Shown: positions 4,858 to 12,332 of the stretch, piece by piece
Layout of the letters: every line of letters begins with the position of its first letter
How positions within the stretch are numbered: position 1 is the first letter of the stretch
Notes under the pieces: generated by a model
Database searches by the model: none
Told to the model about the DNA's origin: nothing
The model's input: only the letters and a program-made list of their open reading frames with translations
Assembly (NCBI GenBank): GCA_905210085.1
Contig: CAJLVJ010000047.1
Coordinates: 1 to 13,732 of the forward strand
Direction of reading: 5' to 3'
Length of the DNA: 13,732 nucleotides
DNA from: an uncultured Collinsella sp.
GTDB lineage: Bacteria; Actinomycetota; Coriobacteriia; Coriobacteriales; Coriobacteriaceae
Made by a program: the position numbers and the translations under genes

Positions 4858-7855
4858 ATCGCTCGACCAGCACGCGATTGAGCCGCCCCTCCACCAAGCG
4901 CTCGTATAGACGCCGCGTCTCGGGCTCGGGCACGCCATTGACCTGCTCCCTCAGGTGGTGCATATGCCCGCTGTACAGCTCGACGATATCGCGCCGCCGC
5001 CCTGCCGCACTGTAGACGCGCATAGCGCAGCGCACCATATCCTCACGCGCCGTTTCTTGCCGAAGCCCCGACTCCGCCAGCCAAATCGCCGACTGCAGAT
5101 CGTTTTCTTCTAGAGCGGCATTTGCTCCCTTAATCATGCAATCGATGTACTTTGACTGCATAATGCGCCGCATACGCAAAAAGTAGGTGGGATTACAGCC
5201 ATTGGGGACATACAGCGGTCCGGCATAAAGCTGCTCAATCTTAAGGCACAGCTCAACTAAATGGGGCCCGCGCGCACCCGTGCGATTTCCCAAAACCTCG
5301 CGGCTTATCTGGTCAAACAGCCGTACATCGGTCTTGACGTAGTCGCCGTTGAGTCCGATGCATTCATTTTGGATGAGCACACACGACTTGCCATCCGACG
5401 TCGGTCCCAAAGCCGACCGCAAGCGCGATATCGTCGAGTACAGGTTGTTGCGGGCGCTATTGAACTCGGCATGGGGCCACAGCTCCATGGCCAGCGTCTC
5501 ACGATCGACGAGCGCATCCATGCCCAGCGCAAGCCGCTCGGCAAGCGTCGCCGCCTTCTTGCGGCGCCACATTTTGTCCGTGATGGGAAACCCGTCGCGC
5601 TCGGCGCGAAACGCACCAAACATGCGAATCTCGATATGGTCGATGGTATCAACGGCTTCAACCTCGCCGGCCTGGAATAGGCGCTCGCCCTCCCCTTCCA
5701 AATCGTCGCGCAGCGAGTACCGCGACAGTTCGCGCACGGGAAGCTTCTTGCGTATCCTGCCCGCCGGCTCGCCCAGACAATGCATGGCAAGGCGCGCAAA
5801 GAGCCGATACGATGGCTCTAGAATCCCCGCACGATTCATGGACATCCAGGCCGCAAGGTCGCTGTCTCGGCCCGCACAGGCTAAATGCAGCGCAACCATC
5901 CAGGCTTCTGCGCCACCAACCTGCGTCTGGCTTATATCGAGTAGCTCCGCTTCCTCGCGCACCGAAACCATCGAGGTGTTACGCAGATATGCCGCGCGCT
6001 CCAGCAGCAATGCGTTATCGCGCATGTACGCAATCGACTCCTCGGCAAGTTTGAGCACTTGGACCGCACGGAACTTTGCATTAACCGGCCGTCCCTCTGC
6101 CAGTGACTGCCAGCCTTCTAGCAACAGCCCAAACAGCTGAATCTGGTTGTCGCGCATGCGCACGGCAAAACGATCGAGCTCGTTGAACGCCGCGTCGTCG
6201 GTTACCGGCAAGCCGGAAAGGAGCCGCCGTGCCGCCAACACCATGCGCACCCAGATAGCCATCGCCTTAAGCCCACGTACGTCGAGCGCCTCCCGCACCA
6301 CCGTCATCTCGTCGTCGCGCTCGTCGGTTCCCGCAAACGACCCGTCAAAGAGCTCCACCAGCATGCTATCGGCCCGTATAACAATCCCCGCGATGTCGAG
6401 CTCGCAGTCGTAGGCCTTGCTCGTTTTGAGCTGCTGTAGAACGCCGCCGTCATCTCCCCGCTCGGTCAGACAGCGCTTGACCTCGATATGCGCGGACAGC
6501 ATGTCGAGTGCGGTGTGGGACGTCTCTATTTCTGGCACGGCCAGATTCGTAGGAAGCCCAAGCCCGTTGTCCCCATAGCAAACAGCCGTCAGTGTCTGGG
6601 CCACCCTCCATGAAACAGGGTCTATTTCGCAGGCCGCCCGTTCGCCCCCGCGCTCGATGACCGATGCCATATAGCGAGCGAGCTTTGTATTGGACACGCT
6701 GACCGCTGCCAGATATACGCCGAGCGCCTCGGCAGGCGTTGGCTCTGGAGCCGGATCGTCGGCATCGATCGTGCCCAGCGCTGCTCGGCAGATATCGGCC
6801 CCGTGCCCCGTCAGAGCAAGATCGACCCCATACTGCCCAGCAAGTTCAAGAACCGCATCACGGTCCAAAAAGGCGTCCGCCAGGCCCATCGCCGCATCGC
6901 ATCGGCCCGCCTTAAGCAAAATCCGGGCCGCCCTCGGAACAAGTTCGGGGCGAACCTCGGCCACCAACTTACGCAAACGCAAGCGTCCGTTATCCTCCGT
7001 GCCCAGACACGTAAAACTCCGCTCGGCGGGGTCCAAGCCAAAGATCGGGTAGTCGCGTACAAAGTAGGACTGGTCGACCATCGACAGCCTCACCCCGCAA
7101 GCCTCGAGTTCTGCTATATTGCCCTCGCCCATCAAAACCATGAGACACGCCACGCAAAACAGCGCATTATTGTCGAGTGAAGCCAGATCGGCAAGTGCCG
7201 CACCATATACGTTGACAATCTCGTTTTCGAGCAGGCCGGCCACGTCGCCTTGGCCATACAGACCTGTCTGCAATGCCGAAACGAGCTCGGGCACGCCCTG
7301 CGTGAGCTGATAAAAGTCGAGCGATGTGCTGATCGAAAACGCCGATGCCCACGCCGAATACTCATAGGCATGCACCTTGAGCATCTGCGCATTGATTTTA
7401 ACCGAATCGCCCAGCCCATGAATCAGCTGACGATTTGAAGGACGGCAGGAGATAAAGACCCCTATCCCCATAGCGCGCAAGCCGCGAATCCTGTCGATGA
7501 GGTCTTCGGTATCGTGCTGATCGAGGTTTGGCACATTATCAATCGCGATAAGGGAATGCGGTTTGTCTTTGAGTTCTTCGGTAACCACCTCGAGCTGCAT
7601 AAACACCTCGCGCCCAGTGGCGCGATCGGCCTCGATAATCCGCACGGGGCCTCGCGTCGGGTCGCATTTAACCTCATGGGTGTACTGCAGCAGCACCGAG
7701 GTCTTCCCAAACCCGTCGGGCGCATAAAGAACCACGATGCCGGCCTTTCGGCCCTTGGCGATAAGCTCATTCATCAAGCGTTCGCGTCGCACCATATAGC
7801 CTCCGCCCAGCGGCATCAGCTCGAGGTCGTCTATACCGCTCAAATCATTTACCAT
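4856..7855 (-). CDS. Large transcriptional regulator: MalT-like ATPase N-terminus, C-terminal winged helix and BTAD domain
   Basis: A 999-residue cytoplasmic protein. The N-terminus has a P-loop LYAPDGFGKTS (about 43-53), the same type as the MalT SPAGYGKTT loop, a Walker B SLIAIDN (101-107) and a following strand VFISCRPS (133-140). The long middle (about 200-735) is helical and repeat-like, without a motif I can name. The C-terminus holds an OmpR/SARP-type winged helix (about 740-840; MWRRKKAATLAERLAL, then SARNNLYSTISRLRSALG) and a bacterial transcriptional activation domain (about 845-985; LYAGPLYVPN ... LQSAIWLAESGL). It is thus probably an ATP-dependent, signal-sensing activator; the ligand is unknown. 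In AfsR-type SARPs the DNA-binding/BTAD part is at the N-terminus, so the order here is reversed and MalT-like. ATG 7855 has GAGGAG at 7861-7866. The gene is leftward, downstream of nagB but separated from it by a terminator and 448 nt. Confidence 0.85.
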   Translation of the reverse strand: MVNDLSGIDDLELMPLGGGYMVRRERLMNELIAKGRKAGIVVLYAPDGFGKTSVLLQYTHEVKCDPTRGPVRIIEADRATGREVFMQLEVVTEELKDKPHSLIAIDNVPNLDQHDTEDLIDRIRGLRAMGIGVFISCRPSNRQLIHGLGDSVKINAQMLKVHAYEYSAWASAFSISTSLDFYQLTQGVPELVSALQTGLYGQGDVAGLLENEIVNVYGAALADLASLDNNALFCVACLMVLMGEGNIAELEACGVRLSMVDQSYFVRDYPIFGLDPAERSFTCLGTEDNGRLRLRKLVAEVRPELVPRAARILLKAGRCDAAMGLADAFLDRDAVLELAGQYGVDLALTGHGADICRAALGTIDADDPAPEPTPAEALGVYLAAVSVSNTKLARYMASVIERGGERAACEIDPVSWRVAQTLTAVCYGDNGLGLPTNLAVPEIETSHTALDMLSAHIEVKRCLTERGDDGGVLQQLKTSKAYDCELDIAGIVIRADSMLVELFDGSFAGTDERDDEMTVVREALDVRGLKAMAIWVRMVLAARRLLSGLPVTDDAAFNELDRFAVRMRDNQIQLFGLLLEGWQSLAEGRPVNAKFRAVQVLKLAEESIAYMRDNALLLERAAYLRNTSMVSVREEAELLDISQTQVGGAEAWMVALHLACAGRDSDLAAWMSMNRAGILEPSYRLFARLAMHCLGEPAGRIRKKLPVRELSRYSLRDDLEGEGERLFQAGEVEAVDTIDHIEIRMFGAFRAERDGFPITDKMWRRKKAATLAERLALGMDALVDRETLAMELWPHAEFNSARNNLYSTISRLRSALGPTSDGKSCVLIQNECIGLNGDYVKTDVRLFDQISREVLGNRTGARGPHLVELCLKIEQLYAGPLYVPNGCNPTYFLRMRRIMQSKYIDCMIKGANAALEENDLQSAIWLAESGLRQETAREDMVRCAMRVYSAAGRRRDIVELYSGHMHHLREQVNGVPEPETRRLYERLVEGRLNRVLVER

Positions 7856-7959
7856 GCCCGCTCCTCAACTCGACCGTATGGACACTGTAGCCGCAAGACC
7901 ATACAAGCCGCGCTATGAATAGAGCGACCTTGTGTTTTAGGTTGTCTTTTGGTACGCAA

Positions 7960-8219
7960 GCGGCAAGTTTTTGTACAGCGAGGGCCGATTGTTATTAATC
8001 CCCCGACTAATCGGTCTTTAAGCAGGTAAATGAGCTTGTCAGCTTGTCCCATCTAAGCGGCAGTGTAACGCAGATGAACAAGGTTCAGCCATGTCATTCA
8101 ACTCGCCTAGTACCCGCTACCGTCTACGACCTTCTAGTGGCATTTTTGCATAGAATCTGGTATAGAATGAATCAAGCTGTTGGACATCCAGCATTCGTCA
8201 AGCTTGCGGCAAGTTTTTG
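7960..8219. repeat. 14-bp direct repeat upstream of the regulator (7960-7973 and 8206-8219)
   Basis: GCGGCAAGTTTTTG occurs at 7960-7973 and again at 8206-8219, both in the same orientation and 246 bp apart, on either side of the candidate promoter. The right copy is part of an imperfect palindrome CTTGCGGCAAG (8203-8213). Two copies in one promoter region suggest a binding site, possibly for autoregulation, but no protein can be assigned from the sequence. Confidence 0.45.
8147..8175 (-). promoter_or_regulatory. Candidate promoter for the large regulator
   Basis: On the - strand TTGATT (8175-8170) and TATGCA (8152-8147) are 17 bp apart, matching four and three of the six consensus bases. Transcription from here would give a leader of almost 290 nt before ATG 7855. 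An alternative weaker pair exists nearer the gene (TTAAAG ... TTAATA around 8020-7990). The call is tentative. Confidence 0.25.
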
Positions 8220-8243
8220 GTCAAGTGGGCGGACAGGGATAGC

Positions 8244-8271
8244 AAAAAGGCCCCCGCAAAGCGGAGGCCTT
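8244..8271 (-). terminator. Intrinsic terminator of nagB
   Basis: Read leftward, AAGGCCTCCGC (8271-8261) pairs with GCGGGGGCCTT (8257-8247), with one wobble, around a TTT loop, and the transcript continues with TTTTT (8248-8244). It begins 33 nt after the nagB stop codon and isolates nagB from the regulator gene. Confidence 0.9.
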
Positions 8272-8303
8272 AGGCAAGGCTATGTCGAGCTGCAGGATTC
8301 GCG

Positions 8304-9032
8304 CTACTCGCAGAGCGAAAGGGCGGCCTCGTCGGCAACGACAACGCAGTTGGTGTGCAGCTGCAGGATCGAAGCCGGGCACTCGGGCGTAACCGGACCA
8401 TAGCACATGTCGTGCACGGCCTGAGCCTTGGCCTCGCCGTTGGCGACGACCAGGATCATGCGGGCATACATGATGGTCTGGGTACCCATGGTGTAGGCCT
8501 GACGGGGAACATCGTCGATGCTGTCGAACAGGCGGCTGTTGGCCTGAATGGTGCTCTCGGTGAGGTCGACGCAGTGCGTACCCTTGGAGAAGTGGTCATC
8601 GGGCTCGTTGAAGCCGATGTGGCCGTTGTTGCCAATGCCGAGCAGCTGCAGATCCGGGTAACCGGCGTCGGCGACGATCTTGTCGTACTCAGAGCAGGCA
8701 GCGGCGGCGTCGGGGTTGGAACCATCGGGCACATGCGTGTTGTTCAGGTCAATGTTGATGTGATCGAAGAAGTTCTCACGCATGAAGTAGTGATAGCTCT
8801 GGGGATCGTCGTGCGAAAGGCCGCGATACTCGTCCAGGTTGTAGGTGCTGACCTCGGCAAAGTCGACGTCGCCCTTCTTGTACCAAGCAGCGAGCTGCTT
8901 GTAGGCACCGATCGGGGTGGAGCCGGTGGCAAGGCCCAGCACACAGTCGGGCTTGAGGACAACCTGCGCCGAGATAATATTGGCGGCCTTGCGGCTCATA
9001 TCCTCGTAGTCTTTAGCTTTAATGATCTTCAT
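8304..9032 (-). CDS. nagB: Glucosamine-6-phosphate deaminase
   Basis: A 242-residue cytoplasmic enzyme converting glucosamine-6-phosphate to fructose-6-phosphate and ammonia, the last step of amino-sugar catabolism. Visible motifs are GLATGSTP (33-40, phosphate binding), NLDEY (65-69) with catalytic Asp67, and GIGNNGHIGFNEP (132-144) with His138 and Glu143 of the ring-opening relay. The length equals the 242-residue Bacillus type rather than the 266-residue E. coli form. The frame stays open upstream to 9383, but ATG 9032 has AGAAAGGA at 9039-9046 and gives the family's usual start MKIIKAKDYEDMSRKAA. It lies downstream of a PTS EIIA gene in the same direction, with 271 nt between them, and is closed by its own terminator. 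Confidence 0.96.
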   Translation of the reverse strand: MKIIKAKDYEDMSRKAANIISAQVVLKPDCVLGLATGSTPIGAYKQLAAWYKKGDVDFAEVSTYNLDEYRGLSHDDPQSYHYFMRENFFDHINIDLNNTHVPDGSNPDAAAACSEYDKIVADAGYPDLQLLGIGNNGHIGFNEPDDHFSKGTHCVDLTESTIQANSRLFDSIDDVPRQAYTMGTQTIMYARMILVVANGEAKAQAVHDMCYGPVTPECPASILQLHTNCVVVADEAALSLCE

Positions 9033-9097
9033 TACGCGTCCTTTCTCGTACAAGAGAGGCAAGGTCCCCTTACAAGCACTTGCCCGCGGCCCGCGTC

Positions 9098-9120
9098 GGC
9101 CGCAACCAACGTGTGCGGCC
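9098..9120 (-). other. Small hairpin in the region upstream of nagB
   Basis: GGCCGCA (9098-9104) and TGCGGCC (9114-9120) form a perfect 7-bp stem with a 9-nt loop, about 65 nt upstream of the nagB start. If nagB is transcribed from further upstream this would be in its mRNA leader. No T-run follows. Its role, if any, is unknown. Confidence 0.35.
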
Positions 9121-9230
9121 ACCAGGGCGAGGTCGCGTAATGTATGTGTCTCGTGTCTAGCCGCGTCGAGGCCCCTGCCCGTCCACGGTGACCCAAAGCC
9201 TTTTAGCTTCGGACAAATCCCATCTTGCCA

Positions 9231-9262
9231 CGGAGGGCGTCCTCTTTCAAGGGCGCCCTCCG
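9231..9262 (-). other. Strong hairpin after the EIIA gene, without a T-run
   Basis: CGGAGGGCGTCC (9231-9242) pairs with GGGCGCCCTCCG (9251-9262) over 12 positions, one a wobble, around an 8-nt loop. It begins 41 nt after the EIIA stop codon. No T-run follows on either strand, so it is not a classical intrinsic terminator. It may end or protect the EIIA transcript, or sit in a leader shared with nagB. Confidence 0.5.
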
Positions 9263-9303
9263 CAAACGTGTTTGAATTGTAGGCTAATGGCCATGTGCAC
9301 TTG

Positions 9304-9801
9304 CTAGCGCTCGCGAGCAACGATGAGCTGGTCCATCTCTTCGACATGCACGCCAACGGAGCCCTTGATGCTCGAGAACTCAACGGAGTTGCACACCAAG
9401 ATGGGAACCGTCACATCGTAGCCCTCGGCAGCAATTGCCTCGCGATCGAACTCAATGAGTACATCACCCTTATGGACGATGTCACCCACTTGCGCATGTA
9501 CGGTAAAGTGCTTGCCCTCGAGCTGAACAGTGTCCAAACCAACGTGGATGAGCACGTCCAAGCCATCGACCGTGTTAAGCGCAACAGCGTGTCCCGTGGG
9601 AAAAATGGCCTCGACCTTGGCATCAGCCGGTGCAATCACACGCGTTCCGGTGGGCTGAATCGCCACGCCCTGGCCCAAAAGGCCGGTGGCAAACGTCTGG
9701 TCGTTTACCTCGGAAAGCGGAATGACGTCGCCCGAGATGGGAGCATCCAGCGTAAGGACTCGACCACGCATACCCAAAGACCTTAGGACTTTAGTGAACA
9801 T
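9304..9801 (-). CDS. PTS glucose-type EIIA component, free-standing
   Basis: A 165-residue protein of the EIIA-Glc (Crr) family, which accepts phosphate from HPr and passes it to an EIIBC permease. Both active-site histidines are present: His71 in FPTGHAVALNT (helper) and His86 in LIHVGLDTVQLEG (phosphorylated). The family's N-terminal region APISGDVIPLSEVNDQTFATG and the motif KGDVLIEFD are clear. The frame has an ATG 7 codons earlier at 9822, but the very strong Shine-Dalgarno (GAGGGGG, 9805-9811) lies inside that extension, so ATG 9801 is chosen. It is a single-domain form, not fused to EIICB. Its neighbours nagB and glmM suggest involvement in amino-sugar or glucose uptake; the permease is not in the window. 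A role like enteric inducer exclusion is possible but cannot be inferred. Confidence 0.92.
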   Translation of the reverse strand: MFTKVLRSLGMRGRVLTLDAPISGDVIPLSEVNDQTFATGLLGQGVAIQPTGTRVIAPADAKVEAIFPTGHAVALNTVDGLDVLIHVGLDTVQLEGKHFTVHAQVGDIVHKGDVLIEFDREAIAAEGYDVTVPILVCNSVEFSSIKGSVGVHVEEMDQLIVARER

Positions 9802-9872
9802 GCTCCCCCTCGGACATACCAATCAATCAAAATAACCTTAACAGTTTACCACTTGGCACCCGTTTTTGACCA

Positions 9873-11210
9873 TTAGGGAAGTTCGCGCTTGACAACCTCG
9901 ACGATGTCGTCGACAACGCGCTGGGTCAGCTCGTGCGTCTCGGCCTCGGCCATCACGCGGACCAGCGGCTCGGTACCGCTCGGGCGCACCAGAATGCGGC
10001 CGCGGCCGTCAAGCTCCTTCTCGGCAGCAGCGACGGCATCCCAGATGGGCTGGCAATCGTCCAGACCAGCCTTGTTGTCGGAATGCACGTTGACGAGTAC
10101 CTGCGGGTACTTCTTCATGATGCTGGCAAGATCGGTGAGGGTACGACCGGTGCGCTTGAGCACGGCCAGCAGCTGCAGAGCCGTCACCAGGCCGTCACCG
10201 GTGGTGTTGTGCTCCAGGAAGATGATGTGGCCGGACTGTTCGCCGCCGATGACGGCGCCGTCCGCGAGCATGCGCTCCAGAACGTAGCGGTCGCCCACGG
10301 CGGTCTGGACCATCTCGAAGCCCTGCTCCTTCATAGCGATGGAGAAGCCCAGGTTGCACATGACGGTCGAAACGATCTCGGAGTTGGCGAGCTTGCCGCG
10401 AGCGGCGAGGTCAGAACCGCAGATAGCCAGGATGTAGTCACCATCGATCTCATTGCCCTCGCTGTCCACGAACAGTACGCGGTCGGCGTCGCCGTCGTGG
10501 GCCAGACCGATATCAGCATGGGTGCGCAGCACGAGCTCGCGCAGGGGCTCGAGGTGCGTAGAGCCGCACTCGACATTGATGTCCGTGCCGCAATAATCGG
10601 TGTTGATGGCATGGACCGTGGCACCCAGGCGCTGCAGCGCGGCGGGCGTAGTCTGGCAGGAAGCACCGTGACCGCAGTCGACGGCAACGACCAGGCCATC
10701 GAGCCTCAGGCCATCAAGCGTATCGATGGCGTGGTCGACGTATGCCTTGCGGGCGTCCTTCATCTTGATGATGTGGCCCACGCCGGCACCGGTCGGCAGC
10801 GTGTCGGCAGCCATGGCCTCCTCGGACATGACCCAGGCGCTGATCTCTTCCTCGACCGCGTCGGGAAGCTTCATGCCCTTGCGGCTAAAGAACTTGATGC
10901 CGTTGAACTCCGGCGGATTATGCGAAGCAGAGATGACGATGCCGCCGTCGAGCTCGTTTTGGACGGTGAGCAGCGCCACGGCAGGCGTAGGGATGACGCC
11001 GCAGCAGTGCGGGCGACCGCCCTCGGCCATAATGCCGGCGGTCAGAGCGCTCTCGAGCATGGTGCCCGAGAGGCGCGTATCACGGCCGATGCAGATGTCC
11101 GGACCAAGAAACTTGGTCGCCGCACGGCCCAGGCGAAACGCGAGGTCGCACGAGAGGTCGGCGTTGGCAACGCCACGGACGCCGTCGGTACCGAAGATGT
11201 TCTGGGGCAT
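9873..11210 (-). CDS. glmM: Phosphoglucosamine mutase
   Basis: A complete 445-residue alpha-D-phosphohexomutase converting glucosamine-6-phosphate to glucosamine-1-phosphate for UDP-GlcNAc and peptidoglycan synthesis. It starts MPQNIFGTDGVRGVAN, typical of GlmM. The catalytic loop is ISASHNPPEFNGIK (93-106) with phosphorylated Ser96; metal-binding DGDADR is at 239-244; the sugar-specificity loop GGEQSGH at 322-328; and the phosphate-binding loop RPSGTEPLVR at 409-418. ATG 11210 has AAGGAG at 11218-11223. It follows the rplM-rpsI operon, an order also known in mycobacteria, but a strong terminator separates them. A TATATC box (11240-11235) directly before the Shine-Dalgarno could be the -10 of its own promoter; no good -35 is seen. 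Confidence 0.97.
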   Translation of the reverse strand: MPQNIFGTDGVRGVANADLSCDLAFRLGRAATKFLGPDICIGRDTRLSGTMLESALTAGIMAEGGRPHCCGVIPTPAVALLTVQNELDGGIVISASHNPPEFNGIKFFSRKGMKLPDAVEEEISAWVMSEEAMAADTLPTGAGVGHIIKMKDARKAYVDHAIDTLDGLRLDGLVVAVDCGHGASCQTTPAALQRLGATVHAINTDYCGTDINVECGSTHLEPLRELVLRTHADIGLAHDGDADRVLFVDSEGNEIDGDYILAICGSDLAARGKLANSEIVSTVMCNLGFSIAMKEQGFEMVQTAVGDRYVLERMLADGAVIGGEQSGHIIFLEHNTTGDGLVTALQLLAVLKRTGRTLTDLASIMKKYPQVLVNVHSDNKAGLDDCQPIWDAVAAAEKELDGRGRILVRPSGTEPLVRVMAEAETHELTQRVVDDIVEVVKRELP

Positions 11211-11259
11211 AGGATCGCTCCTTCCCTAGCAGGCGATATACAACCGCCCGCCCTAGTCG

Positions 11260-11303
11260 AAAAAGAAAAGCGGGACCCGCCGAGGAATCGGCAGGCCCCG
11301 CTT
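11260..11303 (-). terminator. Intrinsic terminator of the rplM-rpsI operon
   Basis: Read leftward, a 16-position stem (11303-11288 with 11283-11268; AAGCGGGGCC... paired with ...CCCGCTT, two G-U wobbles) closes on the tetraloop TTCC and is followed by TTCTTTTT. It starts 31 nt after the rpsI stop. It is one of the strongest terminators in the window and lies between rpsI and glmM, so glmM expression requires read-through or its own promoter. Confidence 0.93.
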
Positions 11304-11333
11304 GTACATTGTATCTCGAAAGGAGATAAAACC

Positions 11334-11729
<396 letters not shown>

Positions 11730-11731
11730 CT

Positions 11732-12175
11732 TTAAGCCTCCAGCTCAATCTTCGTGGGGTTCTGGGCAGCGTGCGGATGCTCGGCACCAGCGTAGACCTT
11801 AAGCTTGGTCATCTGGGCACGGCCGAGGGTGGTCTTGGGCAGCATACCGCGAACGGCGCGCTCGATGACCTTCTCCGGGTGCTTCTCCATAGCCTGGCGG
11901 AAGCTCTCAGCCTTGAGGCCGCCGTTGTAGCCGCTGTGGCGATAATAGGTCTTCGTGTCGGCCTTGTTACCGGTAAGCTGGACCTTATCGGCGTTGATGA
12001 CGACAACGAAATCGCCGCAGTCGCTGTTGGGCGTGAACTGGGGCTTGTTCTTACCGCGCAGGATCATTGCGATCTGGGTGGCAAGACGGCCCAGGACAGC
12101 ACCATCGGCGTCGACGAGAACCCAGTTGCGCTGGACCTCGCCCTGCTTGGCGTAGTGAGTCGATTTCGAAATCAC
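11732..12175 (-). CDS. rplM: 50S ribosomal protein L13
   Basis: A complete 147-residue ribosomal protein L13 (uL13), an early-binding 23S rRNA protein. Conserved parts are RNWVLVDADGAVLGRLAT, ILRGKNKPQFTPNSDCGDFVVVINA, YYRHSGYNGG, GMLPKTTLGR and VYAGAEHPHAAQNP. The start is GTG at 12175 with GGAGGAG at 12181-12187 upstream; an ATG at 12190 opens only a five-codon frame that ends on the GTG. It is the first gene of the rplM-rpsI operon, with a good promoter about 90 nt upstream and a hairpin at the very start of the leader. In E. coli this operon is autoregulated by L13; whether the hairpin serves that here is unknown. Confidence 0.98.
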   Translation of the reverse strand: MISKSTHYAKQGEVQRNWVLVDADGAVLGRLATQIAMILRGKNKPQFTPNSDCGDFVVVINADKVQLTGNKADTKTYYRHSGYNGGLKAESFRQAMEKHPEKVIERAVRGMLPKTTLGRAQMTKLKVYAGAEHPHAAQNPTKIELEA

Positions 12176-12203
12176 TTAGACTCCTCCATGTACAGTACGT
12201 GTT

Positions 12204-12235
12204 GTTACAGAGATTCACGGGGCTCTGCAAGTAAC
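12204..12235 (-). promoter_or_regulatory. 5' leader hairpin of the rplM-rpsI mRNA (candidate autoregulatory element)
   Basis: Read leftward, TTGCAGAG (12230-12223) pairs with CTCTGTAA (12212-12205), one wobble, around a 10-nt loop; GTTAC (12235-12231) can instead pair with GTAAC (12208-12204), giving an alternative outer stem. The structure begins at or within a base or two of the predicted transcription start. It is a candidate for control by L13 or for mRNA protection. Confidence 0.45.
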
Positions 12236-12241
12236 CCGTCC

Positions 12242-12269
12242 ATATTACCCCGCTCGCCGTACGAGTCAA
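12242..12269 (-). promoter_or_regulatory. Promoter of the rplM-rpsI operon
   Basis: On the - strand TTGACT (12269-12264; five of six to TTGACA) and TAATAT (12247-12242; four of six to TATAAT) are separated by 16 bp. The predicted transcription start is near 12235, giving a leader of about 60 nt before the GTG start of rplM. This is the most consensus-like promoter in the window, as expected for ribosomal genes. Confidence 0.75.
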
Positions 12270-12332
12270 CAGGTATTTTGGCTCCGACCAGAGTTTCTGC
12301 ACATGTCGTCCATGGGTCATGACGTCGCGACA

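Larger units (their letters stand above)
7856..8303 (-). other. 448-nt non-coding region upstream of the large regulator
   Basis: No credible gene is present. From the right it holds the nagB terminator (8244-8271), a 14-bp sequence at 8206-8219 that recurs at 7960-7973, a candidate leftward promoter (8147-8175), a short palindromic stretch CCGACTAATCGG (7996-8007 approximately) next to an A/T-rich TTATTAATC, and the Shine-Dalgarno of the regulator (7861-7866). It is AT-richer than the coding regions around it. It is best seen as a long regulatory region and leader for the regulator gene. Confidence 0.5.

Noticed and set aside
8355..9140. Open frame of 261 codons on the + strand opposite nagB
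   Set aside because: nagB on the - strand has all catalytic motifs; the opposite frame has only Val/Gly-rich low-complexity translation.
12173..12190. Five-codon frame ATG GAG GAG TCT AAG TGA just before rplM
   Set aside because: Its first codons are the Shine-Dalgarno of rplM itself and it has none of its own; the overlap with the GTG start is most likely chance.
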